From contig JAURGS010000075.1 in the NCBI GenBank assembly GCA_030833685.1, positions 1 to 10,141 on the forward strand: DNA of 10,141 bases, given 5' to 3'. Both the position numbers and the translations under genes were made by a program. Source of the DNA: Rhodoferax sp. GTDB lineage: Bacteria; Pseudomonadota; Gammaproteobacteria; Burkholderiales; Burkholderiaceae_C. Shown in pieces: positions 1 through 5,973 of this stretch (its first letter is position 1; every line of letters starts with the position of its first letter). The notes below the pieces were generated by a model that worked only from the letters and a program-made list of their open reading frames with translations, searched no databases and had not been told where the DNA came from.

Positions 1-761
1 TGGCAACTTACATGGAAAAAACAGAAGCCATGAAGTCCAAAATCAAGTCGGCACTGATGTATCCAATTGCCGTCCTGAGCGTGGCCTTCATCGTGACATC
101 GGTGATCATGATTTTCGTCGTCCCGGCTTTCAAGGAAGTGTTCAGCAACTTTGGCGCGGACCTACCAGGCCCTACGCTGATGGTGATCGCCATGAGCGAA
201 TTTTTTGTCCAATACTGGTACTTAATTTTTGGTGGACTCGGTGGTGGCCTGTATTTCTTCATGCAAGCCTGGCGACGCAATAAAAAGGTCCAGATCTTCA
301 TGGACCGACTCATGCTCAAGTTGCCAATTTTTGGTGTGATGGTTGAAAAGTCCTGTGTGGCACGGTGGACGCGTACGCTCTCAACCATGTTTGCCGCCGG
401 CGTGCCACTGGTTGAGGCGCTGGATTCGGTGGGTGGCGCTTCGGGCAACTATGTGTATGAAAGTGCGACTGTCAAAATTCAACAGGACGTAACAAGCGGT
501 ATGGCTCTGACCACGGCCATGACCAACGTCAACATCTTCCCTTCCATGGTTTTGCAGATGTGCGCGATTGGTGAGGAGTCGGGCTCGATTGACCACATGC
601 TGGGCAAGTCCGCGGACTTTTACGAGTCTGAAGTGGACGACATGGTGGCCGGTATTTCGAGCCTGATGGAGCCCATCATCATTGTGGTGCTGGGCACTGT
701 GATTGGCGGCATCGTGGTGGCCATGTACCTGCCAATCTTCAAGCTCGGGCAAGTGGTTTAA
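1..761 (+). CDS. pilC: Type IV pilus inner-membrane platform protein PilC, C-terminal part (5' end outside window)
   Basis: This is the C-terminal 250 or so residues of a type II secretion F family (GspF/PilC) protein. The frame is open from position 3, before the first ATG at 12, so the gene starts upstream; PilC proteins are usually about 400 residues. PilC forms the inner-membrane platform on which the PilB and PilT motors assemble and retract the pilus. Visible features, counted from the ATG at 12: the end of the first T2SF domain with KIKSALMYP (residues 10-18), a hydrophobic segment at about 20-40, a second at about 62-84, then the second T2SF domain with RTLSTMFAAGVPLVEAL (about 121-137) and IGEESGSIDHML (about 186-197). 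A last membrane segment lies at about 219-243, near the C-terminus. The repeated T2SF layout and three membrane segments fit PilC. Being next to pilD supports the pilus assignment over a type II secretion GspF. No internal stop or frameshift is seen. Confidence 0.93.
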   Translation, partial: ATYMEKTEAMKSKIKSALMYPIAVLSVAFIVTSVIMIFVVPAFKEVFSNFGADLPGPTLMVIAMSEFFVQYWYLIFGGLGGGLYFFMQAWRRNKKVQIFMDRLMLKLPIFGVMVEKSCVARWTRTLSTMFAAGVPLVEALDSVGGASGNYVYESATVKIQQDVTSGMALTTAMTNVNIFPSMVLQMCAIGEESGSIDHMLGKSADFYESEVDDMVAGISSLMEPIIIVVLGTVIGGIVVAMYLPIFKLGQVV

Positions 762-853
762 GCCGGCTTTAGCATGCCACCCAACGGTTGCAGATCACTG
801 CCCTGTAAACGGGCGATGGCCCCTCGGCCGATTCCCCGCAGCTTCGCGATTGC

Positions 854-1720
854 ATGAACAGTTCGGCACAACTGCTGCTTGATCAAGGTCCGTGGCTGGG
901 CGTCGCCCTCTTTTGCGTGCTGGGTCTGATGATCGGCAGTTTTCTCAATGTGGTGATTTACCGGCTCCCAGTCATGATGCACGCCCAATGGGAAGCCGAA
1001 TGTGCGCATTTGCATGACAGCCCAGTGGAGGATCCACCCACGTTCAACCTCTGGGTGCCTCGATCAAGATGCATGAAATGCCAGCACACGTTGTCCTGGC
1101 GTGAAAACATCCCCGTCCTGAGTTTCCTGATGCAAGCAGGTAGGTGTCGGCATTGCGCAGCGCCGATCAGCAAGCGCTATCCCATGATAGAGATTGCCAC
1201 AGCTGTGATCTTCGGTCTTTGCGCGTCGCGTTGGGGTGTTGGCCTGAACGCTTTGGTGTGGAGCGGTTTCGCCAGTGCCGTGCTCGCCTTGGCCCTGATT
1301 GACTGGGATACCACTTACCTGCCAGACGACATCACCTTACCGCTGTTATGGGCTGGCCTGATCGCCGCGTGGGTTGGGGTAACGCCCGTTCAAGCCGAGG
1401 ACGCCATCGCTGGTGCAGCCCTGGGCTACCTATTTTTGTGGGCGATCTATTGGGGCTTCAAGCTGCTCACAGGCAAAGAGGGCATGGGCTACGGAGATTT
1501 CAAGCTGTTTGCTGCGCTTGGCGCTTGGTTTGGCTGGCAGGCGCTGCTTCCAATCATCCTCATGGCCTCAATCATTGGCACCCTGGTTGGACTGGTCATG
1601 AAATTCAACGCTAAGTTGCGGGACGGTGCTTACATTCCTTTCGGCCCTTTTCTGGCGGGTGCGGGGCTCACAGCCATGTGGCTCGAGCCTGCTGGCCTGC
1701 TTCGCTTGCTGGGCCTGTGA
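854..1720 (+). CDS. pilD: Prepilin leader peptidase / N-methyltransferase PilD
   Basis: A 288-residue membrane aspartic protease that removes the leader of type IV prepilins and pseudopilins and N-methylates the new first residue. The N-terminal part has the typical GSFLNVVIYRLP (residues 28-39). Four cysteines, C73, C76, C98 and C101, form the C-X2-C-X21-C-X2-C zinc-binding pattern of the cytoplasmic loop. The two active-site aspartates lie in LIDWD (D150) and in the GMGYGDFK motif (D215). About seven or eight hydrophobic segments follow the loop, and FGPFLAGAG near the C-terminus is also typical. The length matches the family (about 290). The ATG at 854 is chosen because the family N-terminal motif follows directly, although no clear Shine-Dalgarno sequence precedes it. 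It lies 92 bp after pilC and its stop overlaps the coaE start, so it is probably co-transcribed with both. All key residues are present and it should be active. Confidence 0.96.
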   Translation: MNSSAQLLLDQGPWLGVALFCVLGLMIGSFLNVVIYRLPVMMHAQWEAECAHLHDSPVEDPPTFNLWVPRSRCMKCQHTLSWRENIPVLSFLMQAGRCRHCAAPISKRYPMIEIATAVIFGLCASRWGVGLNALVWSGFASAVLALALIDWDTTYLPDDITLPLLWAGLIAAWVGVTPVQAEDAIAGAALGYLFLWAIYWGFKLLTGKEGMGYGDFKLFAALGAWFGWQALLPIILMASIIGTLVGLVMKFNAKLRDGAYIPFGPFLAGAGLTAMWLEPAGLLRLLGL

Positions 1721-2361
1721 TGCCGATGCCCTTACCCCAGCGCAACGGCGTGCTGCGCCTGGGCTTAACAGGAGGCATCGGCAGCGGCAAATCAACTGTG
1801 GCCCAGATGCTCTCTTCCCATGGCGCCGCGGTGATCGACGCCGATGCACTGTCGCGTGAACTCACTGCCAGCGGCGGGCGAGCCATGCCTGCGATCCAGA
1901 AAAAATTTGGCGCCGACTTCGTCGACAAACACGGGGCACTGGAGCGTGCCCGCATGCGGGATTTGGTTTTTCGGGATCCGCAAGCCAAAAAAATGCTCGA
2001 GTCAATCATTCACCCATTGGTCGGCGCAGAGACGGATAAGCGCGCCAAGGCCCACGAGGCAGCTGGCATATCCTGCCTGGTATTTGACGTCCCTCTGTTG
2101 GTGGAATCAACGCATTGGCGAGGCAAAGTGCACCGAGTCCTGGTGGTGGACTGCGAGCCCGCCACCCAAGTACAGCGCGTCATGGCGCGAAGTGGTTTGA
2201 GTCCGATCGAGGTGGAATCCATCGTGGCTAAACAAGCCAGCAGGCTCGAACGGCTGAAAGCCGCTGATGCGGTGGTGTACAACGACAAGCTTTCTTTGAC
2301 CGAACTTGAGGCGCAGGTTACTCTACTGGCCAGCTACTTCGGGCTATCATCTGGGCCTTAG
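1720..2361 (+). CDS. coaE: Dephospho-CoA kinase CoaE
   Basis: A 213-residue cytoplasmic P-loop kinase for the last step of coenzyme A synthesis: ATP-dependent phosphorylation of the 3'-OH of dephospho-CoA. The Walker A motif GGIGSGKST is at residues 18-26, followed by the acidic DAD motif (40-42) of the CoA/ATP site. VFDVPLLVES (121-130) matches the conserved core strand and substrate region. The C-terminal part carries the lid-type pattern with RVMARSGL, then KQASRLERLKAADAVVYND (171-189), which is diagnostic for CoaE. The ATG at 1720 shares its A with the TGA of pilD (TGATG), which suggests translational coupling. The open frame extends upstream to 1678, but that part overlaps the pilD C-terminus and adds nothing conserved. 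A second ATG at 1726 is an equally possible start. Nothing is missing. Confidence 0.96.
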   Translation: MPMPLPQRNGVLRLGLTGGIGSGKSTVAQMLSSHGAAVIDADALSRELTASGGRAMPAIQKKFGADFVDKHGALERARMRDLVFRDPQAKKMLESIIHPLVGAETDKRAKAHEAAGISCLVFDVPLLVESTHWRGKVHRVLVVDCEPATQVQRVMARSGLSPIEVESIVAKQASRLERLKAADAVVYNDKLSLTELEAQVTLLASYFGLSSGP

Positions 2362-2387
2362 GCCGACACTGTTTTTCCCAGCTTAGC

Positions 2388-3143
2388 GTGATCCTTTACG
2401 AATACCCCTTGCACGAGCGTGTCAGAACCTATTTGAGGCTCGAGCAACTCTTTAAGCGCCTGTCTACATTGAGCGGGCGCACCGATGCCATCGATCACCA
2501 TTTTGCGCTGGCTTCGATGTTTGAGACGCTTGACGTCGCGGCGCGTGCTGATCTCAAATCCGATCTCCTGAAAGATCTCGACCGGCAAAAAAACCTCTTG
2601 CAAGCTTTCAGGGGCAACCCTGCCATATCGGAGTCGGTGTTAGACGACACGCTGACCAAAGTAGACCAGACCTTTGAGGCGCTAAGCAACCAGAACGGAA
2701 AAGCGGGTCAAGCCCTGATCGACAACGATTGGCTCATGACCATTCGCAGCCGAATTGCCATACCCGGGGGAACCTGCGAGTTTGACCTGCCAAGCTACCA
2801 TACTTGGCAACATGCACCTGCGTCAGTCAGGCAATCGGACTTGGCTGATTGGGCGACCTCGTTGCAGCCGCTCAAGCGCTCAGTCAACGTATTGCTCAAG
2901 CTCATGCGCGACACCGGTGCCCCGCAAAAGGTCATGGCGACAGGCGGGCAATTTCAGCTCAATCTACCGCAGGGCCGAGCCTATTTGCTGGTACGACTGG
3001 GTCTCGATGAAGCGCTAGGTCTATCACCGGAACTCAGTGGCAACCGGCTGATGGTCTCTATCCGGCTCATGCGCCAGGGCGAAGATAAAAGGTCTCACCC
3101 GACCAACGAAGACACGACCATGGAACTGGCGCTTTGCGCATGA
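2388..3143 (+). CDS. zapD: Cell division protein ZapD (FtsZ-associated, YacF family)
   Basis: A 251-residue cytoplasmic protein of the ZapD/DUF1342 family, which binds the FtsZ C-terminal tail and cross-links protofilaments to stabilise the Z ring. The start is a GTG at 2388, giving MILYEYPLHERVRTYLRLEQ, which is the conserved ZapD N-terminus; no ATG fits better. The helical N-terminal domain spans about residues 1-115. The beta-rich C-terminal domain contains IPGGTCEFDLPSYHTW (125-140), the strongest family signature. The length is close to the E. coli protein (247). It lies 26 bp after coaE and overlaps yacG by 4 bp (ATGA), the same neighbours as in E. coli but with the block in the opposite relation to pilC. 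No strong Shine-Dalgarno is visible before the GTG, so translation may depend on coupling to coaE. Confidence 0.95.
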   Translation: MILYEYPLHERVRTYLRLEQLFKRLSTLSGRTDAIDHHFALASMFETLDVAARADLKSDLLKDLDRQKNLLQAFRGNPAISESVLDDTLTKVDQTFEALSNQNGKAGQALIDNDWLMTIRSRIAIPGGTCEFDLPSYHTWQHAPASVRQSDLADWATSLQPLKRSVNVLLKLMRDTGAPQKVMATGGQFQLNLPQGRAYLLVRLGLDEALGLSPELSGNRLMVSIRLMRQGEDKRSHPTNEDTTMELALCA

Positions 3144-3352
3144 ACGCGCCACAAAGCACCCCAGCCCGCACGCAGGAACGCACCGTACGCTGCCCGGGGT
3201 GTGGTGGCCAGAGTCTTTACAGCCCAGCCAATGCTTACCGGCCCTTTTGCAGCGAGCGGTGTAAAAAAATCGATCTCGGGGCCTGGGCCAGTGAACAGTT
3301 CGCAGTCGCGATCAAAACCGAATCCAGCCTGCTCGACCCCGACTTGGGTTGA
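3140..3352 (+). CDS. yacG: DNA gyrase inhibitor YacG (small zinc protein)
   Basis: A 70-residue protein with a single zinc finger made by C18, C21, C37 and C41 in the pattern CPGCG ... YRPFCSERCKKIDLGAWA. That second block (residues 33-50) is the YacG signature. In E. coli YacG binds the GyrB C-terminal region and blocks DNA binding by gyrase. The first 15 residues are polar and variable, and the tail after about residue 55 is acidic and probably disordered, as in the family (E. coli YacG is 65 residues). The ATG at 3140 overlaps the zapD stop (ATGA). A TTG at 3134 in the same frame would add two residues but is less likely. It is the last gene of the rightward block and converges with the Nudix gene 26 bp away. 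Confidence 0.94.
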   Translation: MNAPQSTPARTQERTVRCPGCGGQSLYSPANAYRPFCSERCKKIDLGAWASEQFAVAIKTESSLLDPDLG

Positions 3353-3359
3353 CCCTGTC

Positions 3360-3380
3360 GGCTTACTGCAAGAAGCCTTT
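3360..3380. terminator. Possible weak terminator between convergent operons
   Basis: The 26-bp gap between the stop of yacG (3352) and the stop of the leftward Nudix gene (3379) contains a short inverted repeat: GGCTT at 3360-3364 and AAGCC at 3373-3377, with an 8-base loop, followed by TTT on the + strand. A terminator is expected where two operons converge. The stem has only 5 bp and the T run is very short, so it is weak by intrinsic-terminator standards. On the - strand no T run follows. Factor-dependent termination is equally possible. Confidence 0.3.
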
Positions 3381-3852
3381 AGCCTGAAGTCTCAGACTCT
3401 TGCCGTAACCAATCCAGGACTGGCAGTGTTCCAGGCAATACAGGCTGCACGGCTACGGGCAATTGCTCCCAGGCGTACTGCTGGGACTCACGCATCAGAA
3501 GCCGTCCTGTCCAGCTGAACACCTTGCAAAAGTGCAATTGAACCAGTGCATGGGGGTAATCCACCACGCTGGAGCGCCAAAGCTGCGCCTGCTCAATGCG
3601 CACGCCGAGCTCTTCAAACAATTCCCGCCTGAGCGCTTGTTGCACCGACTCCCCAGCCTCGACCTTGCCGCCAGGGAATTCCCAGTAACCGGCATAAGCT
3701 TTGCCAGCAGGTCGGCTGGTCAGCAGAAATTGCCCGTCGTCCCGAATGAGGATTCCCACCGCCACATCAATCATCGGGCGCTCGGTGCCGCCCAAGCGGG
3801 GCTGCTGTGGGTCCGCCACAAGCGCAGGCGAATCAGACCGCCCCTGGATCAT
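3379..3852 (-). CDS. mutT: Nudix hydrolase, MutT-like (8-oxo-dGTP diphosphatase family)
   Basis: A 157-residue Nudix hydrolase. A perfect Nudix box, GX5EX7REUXEEXGU, is at residues 62-84 (GKVEAGE, then RELFEELGV), and it gives the metal-binding, catalytic Glu residues. It is preceded by AYAGYWEFPGGK; WEFPGGK is typical of MutT-type enzymes that hydrolyse oxidised dGTP to the monophosphate and so prevent A:T to C:G transversions. VDYPHALVQLHFCKVF (97-112) and the Trp/Leu-Pro C-terminal motif also fit. The start is uncertain. The ATG at 3852 lies 7 bp after the stop of the ATPase gene and is used here. An ATG at 3774 would give 131 residues starting MIDVAVGILI, close to the E. coli MutT length (129). 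The open frame reaches a GTG at 3927 but would overlap the ATPase gene by 68 bp. Position next to yacG supports mutT by synteny; the substrate itself cannot be read from the sequence. Confidence 0.9.
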   Translation of the reverse strand: MIQGRSDSPALVADPQQPRLGGTERPMIDVAVGILIRDDGQFLLTSRPAGKAYAGYWEFPGGKVEAGESVQQALRRELFEELGVRIEQAQLWRSSVVDYPHALVQLHFCKVFSWTGRLLMRESQQYAWEQLPVAVQPVLPGTLPVLDWLRQESETSG

Positions 3853-3859
3853 GCCCTGA

Positions 3860-4732
3860 TCAAATGGCGTGCTGCCCCGCGTAGTCGCGGGCAAACTGGT
3901 AAGCCACGCGCCCACTGCGCGAACCACGCTCTAGCGCCCAGACCAGCGCCGCAGGACGCGCTTGTTCAATCGCTTTGGCATCGACGCCCATAGCGCTGAG
4001 CCACTGTGCCACGATGGTCAGGTATTCGTCTTGGCTGAAGGGATAAAAGCTGACCCACAGGCCAAAGCGCTCGGAGAGCGAAATCTTCTCCTCTACGCCT
4101 TCGCCCGGATGCACCTCGCCATCGTCTGTATGGGTGTAGCTCAGGTTTTCTTTCATGTACTCTGGCAACAGGTGGCGCCGGTTGCTGGTGGCATAAATCA
4201 GCACATTTGCAGTGGTTGCGGATACCGAACCGTCCAATATCGACTTGAGCGCCTTGTAGCCAGGCTCGCCATCTTCAAAACTCAGGTCATCACAATAGAC
4301 AATGAATTTCTCTGGCCGATCGGATACCAGCGCAATGATGTCGGGAAGATCTGTCAGATCTGCTTTATCCACCTCAATCAGGCGCAAGCCCTTACTGGCA
4401 TATTCGTTCAGGCAGGCCTTGATCAGCGAGGACTTACCCGTGCCACGCGCGCCTGTTAGCAACATGTTGTTGGCAGGAAGTCCGCTGACGAACTGCAAAG
4501 TATTGCGCGTTACTTTTTCCTTTTGTGGCTCGATCTCTTTTAAGTCTGTCAGCCGGGTGCCAGAGACATGCAAAACCGGCTCAAGGCGGGCGTAATACTG
4601 ACCCAGTTTGCGGTACCGGTAGGCAGGCGACAAGCCCCAGTCAGGCGCTTGAAGCGGTTGCGGCAAGACGCGCTCGATCAAATTGATCAGGTGCTCAGCC
4701 CGTGACAGCAGATGTTCAAGCGCGGCACTCAT
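3860..4732 (-). CDS. AAA+ ATP-binding protein of the DUF815 family, function unknown
   Basis: A 290-residue protein that I recognise as a DUF815-type (PF05673) P-loop ATPase. Residues 1-80 are mostly helical and carry a conserved-looking WGLSPAYRYRK-type stretch (32-42). The AAA+ core follows: Walker A GARGTGKS (94-101), Walker B FIVYCDDLSFE (143-153), sensor-1 YATSNRRHL (180-188) and SERFGLW (220-226) with a candidate arginine finger at R222. A C-terminal helical part has GSRSGR (270-275), which may hold sensor-2. All ATPase residues are intact, so it should hydrolyse ATP. There is no signal peptide or membrane segment. Its ATG overlaps the argJ stop by 4 bp (ATGA), and the Nudix gene follows 7 bp later, so it looks translationally coupled in the secA-argJ operon. 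No biochemical role is established to my knowledge; a chaperone-like or loader ATPase role would be a guess from fold only. Confidence 0.9.
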   Translation of the reverse strand: MSAALEHLLSRAEHLINLIERVLPQPLQAPDWGLSPAYRYRKLGQYYARLEPVLHVSGTRLTDLKEIEPQKEKVTRNTLQFVSGLPANNMLLTGARGTGKSSLIKACLNEYASKGLRLIEVDKADLTDLPDIIALVSDRPEKFIVYCDDLSFEDGEPGYKALKSILDGSVSATTANVLIYATSNRRHLLPEYMKENLSYTHTDDGEVHPGEGVEEKISLSERFGLWVSFYPFSQDEYLTIVAQWLSAMGVDAKAIEQARPAALVWALERGSRSGRVAYQFARDYAGQHAI

Positions 4733-5958
4733 GAGCGGTAATCTGCGTTAATGGAGACGTAGTCATGGCTCAAATCACAAGTCCAGACTGTCTGCGAGCA
4801 AGAGCCACGGCCCAAAGCCACCCGCACCAGAATCTCGCTTTGTTTCATCACCCGCTGCCCATCCTCCTCACGGTAGTCGGGGTGACGACCGCCCTGGACG
4901 ACCACATGCACGTCATCAAGAAATAAATCAATGCCGGCTTGGTCCAGGTCATCAACACCGGCGTATCCCACTGCCGCCAAAATACGTCCCAAGTTGGGGT
5001 CACTGGCAAAAAAAGCGGTTTTTACCAAAGGCGAGTGTGCAATGGCATAAGCGACCTGCCGGCACTCCTGCTCAGTGAGACCCCCATCGATCTGAACAGT
5101 GATGAATTTGGTGGCGCCCTCACCGTCTCGCACAATGGCTTGAGCCAGTTGACGCGCTACGCTTAGCATGGCTTCAAGCAAGGCCCGCCCCGATGGGCTG
5201 GAAAGGGAGTCGATTCTGGCGTTACCGGCCTTGTTGGTGGCAACCACGACAAACGAGTCGTTGGTCGATGTGTCACCATCAATGGTCACACGGTTGAAAG
5301 AGCCGTCTGCGAGCTCCTTGGCCAGCTGCGCCATCAAAGCTTGGCTGACAACAGCATCTGTGGCCAGGAACCCAAGCATCGTGGCCATGTTGGGGCGAAT
5401 CATGCCCGCACCTTTGCTGATGCCTGAAATGCTCACGGTTACCCCGTCGATCGTCACCTGGGTACCAAAGGCCTTGGGCTGCGTGTCTGTGGTCATGATG
5501 CCCTGGGCAGCACGCAACCAGTTGCCGGGCTTGGCGTCGGCAATCGCCGCGGCCAAGCCAGCCTCGATGCGCTCAACGGGTAAGGGCTCCATGATCACAC
5601 CCGTCGAAAACGGCAAAATTTGGCGTGGGCTCAGGCCTAGATGCGAGGCCAGCGCCTCGCAACTGCGCTGGGCCCTGAGCATGCCATCCGCGCCAGTGCC
5701 AGCGTTTGCATTACCGGTGTTAATCACCATGGCGCGAACGCCTGCGTCCGTCTGCAGGTGGTCGCGACAAATTTGAACAGGAGCCGCACAGTAGCGGTTC
5801 TGGGTGAACACGCCGCCCACACTGGCGCCCTTGTCCAGCAAAATGACAGTCAGGTCCTTGCGCCCCGATTTGCGTATACCTGCCTCCGTTACGCCGATGC
5901 GCATGCCAGCGATAGGAAACAGGCTGGATTCATCGGGCAGTGCTAAGTTAACGGGCAT
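4729..5958 (-). CDS. argJ: ArgJ: glutamate N-acetyltransferase / amino-acid N-acetyltransferase
   Basis: A 409-residue enzyme of arginine synthesis. It transfers acetyl from N-acetylornithine to glutamate (acetyl-recycling pathway); many ArgJ enzymes also use acetyl-CoA, which cannot be decided here. The proenzyme cuts itself before a threonine in the ATML motif, here A192/T193 in IRPNMATMLGF (187-197), giving alpha and beta chains. STGVI (118-122) carries the oxyanion-hole Thr-Gly. FNRVTIDGDTSTND (221-234), REGE-like VRDGEGATKF (276-285) and SDPNLGRILAAVGYAG (319-334) are family blocks. The C-terminus DLSHDYVSINADYRS (395-409) is the conserved tail that closes the active site. Length is normal (about 405). 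The start at 5958 is fixed by a strong Shine-Dalgarno sequence. It lies 15 bp after the secA stop and overlaps the ATPase gene by 4 bp, so it probably depends on the secA transcript. Confidence 0.96.
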   Translation of the reverse strand: MPVNLALPDESSLFPIAGMRIGVTEAGIRKSGRKDLTVILLDKGASVGGVFTQNRYCAAPVQICRDHLQTDAGVRAMVINTGNANAGTGADGMLRAQRSCEALASHLGLSPRQILPFSTGVIMEPLPVERIEAGLAAAIADAKPGNWLRAAQGIMTTDTQPKAFGTQVTIDGVTVSISGISKGAGMIRPNMATMLGFLATDAVVSQALMAQLAKELADGSFNRVTIDGDTSTNDSFVVVATNKAGNARIDSLSSPSGRALLEAMLSVARQLAQAIVRDGEGATKFITVQIDGGLTEQECRQVAYAIAHSPLVKTAFFASDPNLGRILAAVGYAGVDDLDQAGIDLFLDDVHVVVQGGRHPDYREEDGQRVMKQSEILVRVALGRGSCSQTVWTCDLSHDYVSINADYRS

Positions 5959-5964
5959 GGCCGC

Positions 5965-5970
5965 TCTCCT
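5965..5970 (-). promoter_or_regulatory. Strong Shine-Dalgarno site of argJ
   Basis: Reading leftward, AGGAGA lies 6 bases before the argJ ATG, within the 15-bp gap after the secA stop. It is the clearest ribosome binding site in the window; most other starts here have weak or no Shine-Dalgarno sequence. It decides the argJ start and suggests argJ can be translated independently of ribosomes leaving secA. Confidence 0.8.
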
Positions 5971-5973
5971 GAA

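Noticed and set aside
8..448. 146-codon open frame on the - strand opposite pilC
   Set aside because: The + strand carries a clear T2SF-family protein here; the antisense translation has no recognisable features.
760..769. Palindrome AAGCCGGCTT overlapping the pilC stop as a terminator
   Set aside because: It has no loop and no following T run, and pilD continues on the same strand; a chance palindrome is the simpler reading.
3860..4732. The DUF815 ATPase and M23 peptidase as parts of a defence or mobile system
   Set aside because: Both sit in a conserved housekeeping block with overlapping starts, with no integrase, transposase, repeats or composition change nearby.
5168..5776. 202-codon open frame on the + strand opposite argJ
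   Set aside because: It is an antisense shadow; ArgJ family motifs run through the whole region on the - strand, and the translation looks like low-complexity Ala/Ser/Pro text.
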